A stretch of DNA of 9,604 bases, from NCBI GenBank assembly GCA_012735285.1, contig JAAYHT010000021.1, positions 1-9,604 on the forward strand. The letters are read 5' to 3'. The number at the start of each line of letters is the position of its first letter. Positions within the stretch are counted from its first letter, which is position 1. Positions 1 to 4,669 of this stretch are shown here, one piece after another. Under the pieces are notes generated by a model. The model was not told the DNA's origin, did no database searches, and was given only the letters and a program-made list of their open reading frames with translations. A program made the translations under genes and the position numbers. The stretch is from Clostridiales bacterium (lineage in GTDB: Bacteria > Bacillota > Clostridia > Peptostreptococcales > Anaerovoracaceae).

Positions 1-69
1 ACACTCAGGAAGCGAGTAAGCTTTTCTACCGGGTCTACTTGTTTCAAATATTAAATTAACTTCCGACAT
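1..69 (-). CDS. gcvPB: Glycine dehydrogenase (decarboxylating) subunit 2, N-terminal fragment
   Basis: The first 23 codons of the beta half of the split glycine decarboxylase P-protein are present; the rest lies beyond the window start. The ATG at 69 directly follows the TAG stop of gcvPA (TAGATG), so the two are translationally coupled. The visible residues, beginning MSEVNLIFETSRPGRKAYSL and continuing PEC, match the usual GcvPB start (LIFE.S.PGR.AYSLP). In the family this subunit carries the PLP-binding lysine, which would lie outside the window. It pairs with GcvPA to decarboxylate glycine and load the aminomethyl group onto the lipoyl arm of GcvH. The identification rests on a short segment plus operon position, but both agree. 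Confidence 0.88.
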   Translation of the reverse strand, partial: MSEVNLIFETSRPGRKAYSLPEC

Positions 70-1401
70 CTATTTCACCGCCTCTCTGACCAAACGCTCT
101 ATTTCTTCTTTTGTGCGTTTTTCAGTGACAGCAACTAGCCATCCTTTCTCTAATTCAGGATAATCCTTGCCTAGTTGATAACCCCCTAGGATATTCGCCT
201 TTAATAACTTTTCATTTAATTGCTCAACAGGCTCTAAGCTTTCTAAAGCAAATTCTTTGAAGAATGGCTTATTGAACAAGGGTTTAAATTTGCCAGTCTC
301 TATTAGTTTTTCATAAGCGTAATGAGCTTTCATCAAGGATTGTTCAGCTACTTCTCTTAAACCTTCCTTACCCATAAAAGTCATGTACATTGCTGCAGTC
401 AATGCAATAAGGCCTTGGTTGGAGCAGATGTTAGAAGTAGCTTTTTCCCTTCTAATATGCTGTTCTCTGGTTTGTAATGTTAGAACAAAACCCCTTCTTC
501 CTTGTTGATCTACTGTCTGGCCGATAATCCTTCCGGGAACTCTGCGCATATATTTTTCTTTCGTGGCAAAAAAGCCCAGGTAGGGTCCTCCATAACTCAA
601 TGGATTTCCTAGTGGCTGGCCTTCGCCTACCGCTATATCTGCGCCCAATTCTCCGGGGCTTTTAAGAATAGCAAGTGATATTGGATCTGTGCTTACAACA
701 AGCAAACTACCATTATCATGCACTAGCTTTTCAACAGCAGCTATGTCCTCTATAATTCCAAAGAAATTGGGGCTTTGAATGAGTAGGGCTGCTGTATCTC
801 TATTTATCTTTGCCTCTAAATCATTTATATCTAGCTGGCCGTCTGAATAGTCTATTTCTGTTACTTTAATCTTTTTAAACCTTGCATATGTTTTAAGAAC
901 TTGACGGCTTTCTGGATGTACACTCTTAGCAACTAAAACCTCCGAACGCCTAGTTGCAGCGCATGCCAACATAGCTGCCTCCACAAGGGAATTGGTGCCA
1001 TCGTACATCGATGCATTAGAAACATCCATACCCGTGAGTTCACAAATCATCGTCTGATACTCGAATATGGACTGGAGTGTGCCCTGACTTATCTCAGGCT
1101 GGTAAGGAGTATATGCAGTGTAAAATTCCTGCCTTAAAATTAGCTGGTCTATTGTTACTGGAATAAAGTGATCATATGCTCCTGCTCCAAGAAAACACGT
1201 GTATTGATCGATGGTTTGATTCTTTTGAGCTATCTCTTTCATCTTTTTTATTAGCTCAAGTTCGGACATCGCTTCTGGAAGATTTAGTTTATCGCAATAT
1301 ACTTCTTTAGGTATGTCTTCAAAAAGCGCTTCGATAGAATCAACACCTATTTCTTTTAGCATCGATTCTTTGTCAGCCGCAGTATTACTAATATACCTCA
1401 T
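70..1401 (-). CDS. gcvPA: Glycine dehydrogenase (decarboxylating) subunit 1 (P-protein alpha)
   Basis: A 443-residue cytoplasmic protein, the N-terminal half of the split P-protein found in Firmicutes, archaea and Thermotoga; the usual length is about 445. Family landmarks are FLGAGAYDHFIP (about residues 70-81), the YTPYQPEISQGTLQ segment (98-110), MYDGTN (132-137), GQPLG and SYGGPYLGF (261-277) and ATSNICSNQGL (321-331). With GcvPB it forms the PLP enzyme that decarboxylates glycine. An in-frame TTG lies one codon upstream (1404), but the ATG at 1401 is preferred: the GAGGAGGG at 1408-1415 is 6 bases away, and the ATG overlaps the gcvH stop by one base (TGATG), a common coupling arrangement. 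It is third in the gcvT-gcvH-gcvPA-gcvPB operon. No frameshift or truncation is seen. Confidence 0.95.
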   Translation of the reverse strand: MRYISNTAADKESMLKEIGVDSIEALFEDIPKEVYCDKLNLPEAMSELELIKKMKEIAQKNQTIDQYTCFLGAGAYDHFIPVTIDQLILRQEFYTAYTPYQPEISQGTLQSIFEYQTMICELTGMDVSNASMYDGTNSLVEAAMLACAATRRSEVLVAKSVHPESRQVLKTYARFKKIKVTEIDYSDGQLDINDLEAKINRDTAALLIQSPNFFGIIEDIAAVEKLVHDNGSLLVVSTDPISLAILKSPGELGADIAVGEGQPLGNPLSYGGPYLGFFATKEKYMRRVPGRIIGQTVDQQGRRGFVLTLQTREQHIRREKATSNICSNQGLIALTAAMYMTFMGKEGLREVAEQSLMKAHYAYEKLIETGKFKPLFNKPFFKEFALESLEPVEQLNEKLLKANILGGYQLGKDYPELEKGWLVAVTEKRTKEEIERLVREAVK

Positions 1402-1790
1402 CAATGGCCCTCCTCATCCATCAGCAGTGCCTCATACTTCTGCGGAGTTAAAAGTTCATCTAATTCGGATTGATTAGATAATTCAACAGCTATAAACCAA
1501 CTGCCATAAGGGTTCTCATTAATTTGTTCAGGACTATCTAATAGTTCTTCGTTGACCTTAACCACCTTTCCTGAAACCGGGGAGAAGAATTCGGCCACTG
1601 CTTTTACAGATTCTACTTCTGCAATCTGTTCATTTGCATTAACCTCTTGACCTAACTCCGGTAAATCTAAAAATACGATTTGTCCCAGCTTATCTTGAGC
1701 GAAATCTGTTAAGCCAAGATATGCAATATTGCCTTCAACTTTAACCCATTCATGAGTCTTTGAAAACAGTAAATCATTTGGTACGTTCAT
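1401..1790 (-). CDS. gcvH: Glycine cleavage system H protein
   Basis: A 129-residue lipoyl carrier protein, normal length for the family (about 125-130). It shuttles the aminomethyl group from the P-protein to the T-protein and is reoxidised by the L-protein. The N-terminus has the typical FSKTHEWVKVEG stretch (9-20), and the lipoylation motif ESVKA lies at residues 60-64 with Lys63 as the expected lipoyl lysine, followed by the PVSG turn (71-74). The open frame extends 7 codons further to a GTG at 1811. The ATG at 1790 is chosen because GGAGG at 1797-1801 sits 6 bases before it and GcvH proteins normally start just before the FSKTHEW block. It follows gcvT after a 71-base gap and overlaps gcvPA by one base. 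No L-protein gene (gcvL/lpd) or lipoate ligase gene is seen here. Confidence 0.95.
   Translation of the reverse strand: MNVPNDLLFSKTHEWVKVEGNIAYLGLTDFAQDKLGQIVFLDLPELGQEVNANEQIAEVESVKAVAEFFSPVSGKVVKVNEELLDSPEQINENPYGSWFIAVELSNQSELDELLTPQKYEALLMDEEGH
1408..1415 (-). promoter_or_regulatory. Ribosome binding site deciding the gcvPA start
   Basis: GAGGAGGG on the minus strand, inside the end of gcvH, lies 6 bases from the ATG at 1401 but only 3 bases from the alternative TTG at 1404. This favours the ATG. Confidence 0.75.
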
Positions 1791-1796
1791 CTTAAT

Positions 1797-1801
1797 CCTC
1801 C
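1797..1801 (-). promoter_or_regulatory. Ribosome binding site deciding the gcvH start
   Basis: GGAGG on the minus strand, 6 bases upstream of the ATG at 1790. It lies inside the upstream extension of the open frame, so it argues against the GTG at 1811. The rest of the 71-base gcvT-gcvH gap holds only a weak 5-bp hairpin (GGATT/AATCC) and no terminator. Confidence 0.7.
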
Positions 1802-1861
1802 ATTCCTTCACCGGATTTTAACAATCCTGCATAATAGATAGATAATATTATTTCGTTTTTA

Positions 1862-2959
1862 TTAATCCTTTTTATACTTTTTAGTATAGAAAGGTTTTTT
1901 AACAACTTGAGCTTTCAGCCTTCTTTTTCTAACGTCAACAATTATTTCCGTCCCTATTTCATTAAAATCTACATCTATTATAGCCATACCTAAATTCTTC
2001 TTTAATGTTGGTGAATAGGTACCTGTTGTGACAAAACCTATCTTTTCATCTCCTGAATAAACATCATATCCTGATCTGGCTATGCCCCTATCAATCATTT
2101 CAAAGCAACATAATTTGCGTTTTATTCCCTCTGATTTTTGTTTAGCAAGCGCTTCCTTTCCTATGAAATCATCCTTAGAAAGTTTAACAAAATAGCCTAA
2201 TCCTGCTTCTAGAGGAGTAATGTCTTTATCTAATTCATTGCCATACAAAGGTAAGCAAACTTCGAATCTTAGAGTATCTCTTGCGCCTAAGCCAGCCGGT
2301 TTCAATCCCTCGTCGCTACCTGCCTGCATTATCATATCCCACAAGGTATCAGCATCTTCAGGTGCTATATAAATTTCGAATCCGTCTTCACCCGTATATC
2401 CGGTTCTAGATATTAGTGCTGATACTTCTCCTAGTTTAACACCCTCTTTGAATTCAAAGAAGCCTATTTCATCTAATTTTGTATCTGTTAGTTTTTGTAG
2501 TATACTTTCTGCCTTAGGTCCTTGAAGTGCAAGCAACGCGTATTTATCCGAAAGGTCCTTAATCTCTACATCACCAGCAAGGTTCGATTTTAGCCATTCT
2601 ATATCCTTCTCAGTATTAGAAGCATTTATTACTAGCAAATACTTTTCATTGTTGTATTTATAGACCATTAGATCATCTACAACACCACCATCCTCATAAC
2701 ACATCGGAGAATAGTATATTTGAAAATCTTTCATCGTTAATATATCATTAGTGACCATTTTCTGAATAAAACTTTCTGCGTCTTTGCCCTCTATTAATAC
2801 TTCACCCATATGTGATACATCAAATAGACCTGCTGCATTACGAACTGCCTCATGTTCCTGTATTATTCCTGAATATTCTACCGGCAATGCCCATCCACCG
2901 AAGTCGACTATTTTCCCTGACAACTCTAAGTGTTTTTCATATAAAGGTGTTTTTTTCAT
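1862..2959 (-). CDS. gcvT: Aminomethyltransferase (glycine cleavage system T protein)
   Basis: A 365-residue protein of the GcvT/YgfZ-like folate-binding family, full length. It transfers the methylene group from the aminomethyl-lipoyl arm of GcvH to tetrahydrofolate, releasing ammonia and giving 5,10-methylene-THF. Visible family marks are VDFGGWALPVEY (18-29), GLFDVSHMGE (44-53), the GGVVDDLMVY block (91-100) holding the conserved Asp pair that includes the folate-site Asp of T-proteins, LLALQGP (142-148), SRTGYTGEDGFEIY (184-197) and GLGARDTLRFE (223-233). The start ATG at 2959 has a near-perfect AAGGAGGT at 2966-2973 with 6-base spacing. It is first in the operon, immediately downstream of a terminator/riboswitch leader, so its expression is probably set by transcription attenuation. 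Confidence 0.96.
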   Translation of the reverse strand: MKKTPLYEKHLELSGKIVDFGGWALPVEYSGIIQEHEAVRNAAGLFDVSHMGEVLIEGKDAESFIQKMVTNDILTMKDFQIYYSPMCYEDGGVVDDLMVYKYNNEKYLLVINASNTEKDIEWLKSNLAGDVEIKDLSDKYALLALQGPKAESILQKLTDTKLDEIGFFEFKEGVKLGEVSALISRTGYTGEDGFEIYIAPEDADTLWDMIMQAGSDEGLKPAGLGARDTLRFEVCLPLYGNELDKDITPLEAGLGYFVKLSKDDFIGKEALAKQKSEGIKRKLCCFEMIDRGIARSGYDVYSGDEKIGFVTTGTYSPTLKKNLGMAIIDVDFNEIGTEIIVDVRKRRLKAQVVKKPFYTKKYKKD

Positions 2960-2965
2960 CTTTTT

Positions 2966-2973
2966 ACCTCCTT
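2966..2973 (-). promoter_or_regulatory. gcvT: Ribosome binding site of gcvT
   Basis: AAGGAGGT on the minus strand, 6 bases before the gcvT ATG. It lies just after the U-tract of the leader terminator (2980-3013), so ribosome entry requires read-through of that terminator. Confidence 0.85.
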
Positions 2974-2979
2974 AGATTT

Positions 2980-3013
2980 AAAAAAAGAGATAATAACAAA
3001 TGCCATTACCTCT
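2980..3013 (-). terminator. Intrinsic terminator in the gcv leader (attenuator)
   Basis: Read on the minus strand, AGAGGTAAT (3013-3005) pairs with ATTATCTCT (2994-2986) over 9 bp with one G-U pair and a 10-base loop, followed by a run of T (2986-2980). This is a Rho-independent terminator placed between the promoter and the gcvT ribosome binding site, where it can only act as an attenuator. Its 5' arm uses the same bases (AGAGG) that form the conserved 3' end of the glycine-aptamer-like sequence. Ligand-stabilised folding and the terminator are therefore mutually exclusive, giving an ON switch with glycine. Confidence 0.8.
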
Positions 3014-3068
3014 GTCATTAACCTGAGATTCCATTTACTAACCTCTCTTCTTCGGTGCCATTTTGCAC
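3009..3068 (-). ncRNA. Glycine riboswitch aptamer (degenerate or atypical 5' half)
   Basis: On the minus strand, a GTGC (3068-3065) / GCAC (3058-3055) stem runs into CACCGAAGAAG (3057-3047). After 16 bases comes AATCTCAGG (3030-3022), then TTAATGACAGAGG ending at 3009. The order CACCGAAG...AATCT-CAGG...GACAGAG is the conserved core of glycine aptamers (compare CACCGAAGAAG and ATCTTTCAGG in the Vibrio cholerae switch, GACAGAG at the end of the Bacillus subtilis one). Position before gcvT and the overlapping terminator support the call. The odd part is that the usual 5' strand (CTCTGGAGAG-like, pairing with CTC and CAGAG) is not recognisable between the promoter and 3068. A weak CTCT at 3123-3128 could replace part of it. 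Only one aptamer is seen, not the usual tandem. Confidence 0.7.
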
Positions 3069-3151
3069 TTAATGTAGTATTGCATGTTATATAAATTTCA
3101 ACAGCACTTTTTTATGTACATAAGAGAATTTTAAATAGCGTAATTAATGAT

Positions 3152-3181
3152 ATTGTAAGCCTCTAATAAATACTTTGTCAA
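3152..3181 (-). promoter_or_regulatory. Promoter of the gcv operon
   Basis: On the minus strand, a perfect TTGACA (3181-3176) and TACAAT (3157-3152) are separated by 18 bases. Transcription would start near 3145 and give a leader of about 185 bases before gcvT, enough for an aptamer and terminator. This is the best sigma-A-like promoter in the window. Confidence 0.65.
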
Positions 3182-3376
3182 TAATTATAAGTAAGAATAG
3201 TTTCTATATTTCTGCGTCCTTTGATGCATAATCATCTTAAATTATGAAACCCTATTAAAACAAAATCGGATATCTGGCATTCATAAAAATTCCACTTTTA
3301 TTTTCAATAATATTTTCAAATTAATTACCCTTTCTTTGTACTTTTAATCTGAATAAAATTTATAAATATATACCCT

Positions 3377-3406
3377 TTACTCCTTTTATGTACACGCTTT
3401 TATAAT
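3377..3406 (+). promoter_or_regulatory. Possible promoter of the lysR-type gene
   Basis: A consensus TATAAT (3401-3406) is preceded at 18 bases by TTACTC (3377-3382), a weak -35. Transcription would start near 3413 with a leader of about 105 bases. A second weaker option is TTGTAC (3336-3341) with TTTATA (3359-3364), spacing 17. AT-richness makes chance matches likely. Confidence 0.35.
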
Positions 3407-3486
3407 AGAAGACTTGTGTTTTTTCTCCAATTGTTATATATTTTATACAAATCCATTTCTAAACAAATCCTTCGCTAAATAAATAG

Positions 3487-3506
3487 TACCCAACTATAGT
3501 TTGGTA
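3487..3506 (+). promoter_or_regulatory. 20-bp dyad upstream of lysR, candidate operator
   Basis: TACCCAACTA followed by TAGTTTGGTA forms an inverted repeat with one mismatched pair in 10 and a perfect AACTATAGTT core. It ends 13 bases before the lysR ATG and just before the GGGTG ribosome binding site. That position would suit autoregulation by the LysR-type protein or another repressor. It is not a centred T-N11-A LysR box, so the binder is unknown. The ATAGTTT half recurs in the palindrome upstream of athL. Confidence 0.45.
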
Positions 3507-3519
3507 TTAGGGTGATAAT

Positions 3520-4431
3520 ATGACAGATTTCCAAATCAAATGTTTTTTAGCTGTTGCTTCTACTCTTAGCTTTACTGAGGCAGCCAATCAGCTTTTTGTT
3601 TCTCAACCCAATGTAAGCAGACAAATCAATTTGCTCGAAGAGGAACTGAATTTAACCTTATTTCATCGCAATACAAAAAGTGTAAGGCTGACACCATCAG
3701 GAGCAATTCTTTATGACAAACTAAAAACTTTGACAAGAGAATGGGAATATGCACTCACTCAGGCCAGAAAAGTAGCTAATAGGCTACACGGACATTTAAC
3801 AATTGGCTGCGTACCTTGGGAAATAAGTAATAGTATTCTTTCTCAACTTCTCATTTCTTTTCAAACAGATAATCCAAACATTTCTGTTCGCAAAGAGCGA
3901 AATAGGCAGAACTTATTGATTGAAGGCTTAAAATCAGGTTACTATGATGCCATACTAATTACCGAACATGATATTTGTGGAATGAATGATACTGTTCAGC
4001 AGATCATATACTACAACCCTCTATGCATTCTCATCCACCGCGACCACGAACTTTTCGATATGAATGACCTTGAACTTTCTGACTTGGCTTCTGCTGACTT
4101 TCTGAGATACAATCCATGCAGTGTACCAATAGAAAAAGATTACTTATTTAAAGTTTGTAAGACCTATGGATTTTACCCAAATATTGTTTCTGAATTTAAA
4201 GACTTTGAAGAATTCCTATATGCTGCAGAAGCAGGAAAAGGGGTCTCAGTAATATGCGAAGAAACTGCGATCTTAAGCAATCCATATCTAAAACTTGTCC
4301 CAATTATTAGCTCATCTTTTGAAGGCATGCCCATGAAATTAGTGTGTAATAAGAACAATCCAAGTAAAGAATTAAGAGAATTATTTAAGTTCGCTAAAAA
4401 TAGCTGGCATTGTGTAGTCCTCACATCATAA
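3520..4431 (+). CDS. LysR-family transcriptional regulator
   Basis: A 303-residue cytoplasmic DNA-binding regulator, normal length for the family. The winged helix-turn-helix occupies about residues 1-60: TEAANQLFVSQPNVSRQI (19-36) is the recognition region, followed by LEEELNLTLFHRNTKSVRLT, the standard LysR pattern. A linker helix leads to a periplasmic-binding-protein-like effector domain (about 92-295), which senses a small molecule. The ATG at 3520 has only a modest ribosome binding site (AGGGTG at about 3509-3514), but it gives the canonical N-terminus. It precedes, in the same orientation, the transhydroxylase genes, so it is probably their regulator, responding to a phenolic substrate or intermediate. 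That link is inferred from position only. Regulation of the divergent gcv operon is less likely, since gcv has its own leader. The effector is unknown. Confidence 0.93.
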   Translation: MTDFQIKCFLAVASTLSFTEAANQLFVSQPNVSRQINLLEEELNLTLFHRNTKSVRLTPSGAILYDKLKTLTREWEYALTQARKVANRLHGHLTIGCVPWEISNSILSQLLISFQTDNPNISVRKERNRQNLLIEGLKSGYYDAILITEHDICGMNDTVQQIIYYNPLCILIHRDHELFDMNDLELSDLASADFLRYNPCSVPIEKDYLFKVCKTYGFYPNIVSEFKDFEEFLYAAEAGKGVSVICEETAILSNPYLKLVPIISSSFEGMPMKLVCNKNNPSKELRELFKFAKNSWHCVVLTS

Positions 4432-4452
4432 AACCATACATAAAATTACTGC

Positions 4453-4477
4453 AAGCAGTACAATAGCTGCTTTTTTT
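4453..4477 (+). terminator. Intrinsic terminator after lysR
   Basis: AAGCAG (4453-4458) pairs with CTGCTT (4467-4472) around an 8-base loop, and the 3' side runs into seven T (4471-4477). It lies 22 bases after the lysR stop and separates lysR from the athL transcript. Confidence 0.8.
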
Positions 4478-4597
4478 ATTCTTATTATTTATTTAGTTCT
4501 GAAATAAGTGGACAATTATTATGAATAAATAAGAAGTATGTTCTATGTTAGTACATAAATGTGGGAATATTCAGAAAAGCCAAATATTTGATTCTAT

Positions 4598-4620
4598 TTG
4601 ATAGTTTTTAAAACTATCAA
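4598..4620 (+). promoter_or_regulatory. 23-bp perfect palindrome over the athL promoter, candidate operator
   Basis: Arms TTGATAGTTTT and AAAACTATCAA are fully complementary around a single central T. The first six bases (TTGATA) can serve as a -35, with TTTATA at 4621-4626 (17-base spacing) or TATAAA at 4623-4628 (19-base spacing) as -10, giving a start near 4633 and a leader of about 37 bases. The palindrome thus fills the -35 and spacer, a place typical for a repressor or a spacer-binding activator. Upstream, ATTTGAT occurs twice at a 10-base interval (4586 and 4596). No U-tract follows, so it is not a terminator. Confidence 0.55.
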
Positions 4621-4655
4621 TTTATAAATAACCTTATTCGACTTTTAAATAAAAT

Positions 4656-4662
4656 AAGGAGG
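4656..4662 (+). promoter_or_regulatory. Ribosome binding site deciding the athL start
   Basis: AAGGAGG ends 7 bases before the ATG at 4670 and 4 bases before an in-frame GTG at 4667. Spacing favours the ATG, and the resulting N-terminus MGEVVRKTNS matches what I recall of the Pelobacter protein. Confidence 0.8.
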
Positions 4663-4669
4663 CATTGTG

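Larger units (their letters stand above)
2960..3519. other. Gene-free divergent regulatory region between gcvT and lysR
   Basis: These 560 bases are strongly AT-rich and carry no convincing gene. Short open frames that run into the gcvT 5' end on the other strand are not supported. The gcvT-proximal third holds the gcv promoter, aptamer-like leader and attenuator on the minus strand. The lysR-proximal part holds a perfect TATAAT on the plus strand and the 20-bp dyad at 3487-3506. The middle (about 3182-3370) shows no recognisable element beyond A/T runs. The 8-mer TTATGTAC occurs at 3112 and 3387. Confidence 0.6.

Noticed and set aside
2784..3021. Small plus-strand genes over the gcvT 5' end
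   Set aside because: They overlap the conserved gcvT N-terminus and the riboswitch/terminator leader, and lack convincing ribosome binding sites.
3205..3240. Second aptamer (tandem glycine or c-di-GMP) suggested by AAAGGACGCAG on the minus strand
   Set aside because: Only a short 3'-like string matches. It lies upstream of the likely gcv promoter, about 150 bases from the real core, and no CGCCGAAG-like or other aptamer core accompanies it.
4173..4424. Minus-strand open frame opposite the 3' end of lysR
   Set aside because: It is fully inside the LysR effector domain coding sequence, with no recognisable protein pattern.
4598..4620. FNR/CRP-type site (TTGAT...ATCAA)
   Set aside because: The half-sites are separated by 13 bases instead of the 4 of an FNR box, and the whole intervening sequence is also palindromic.
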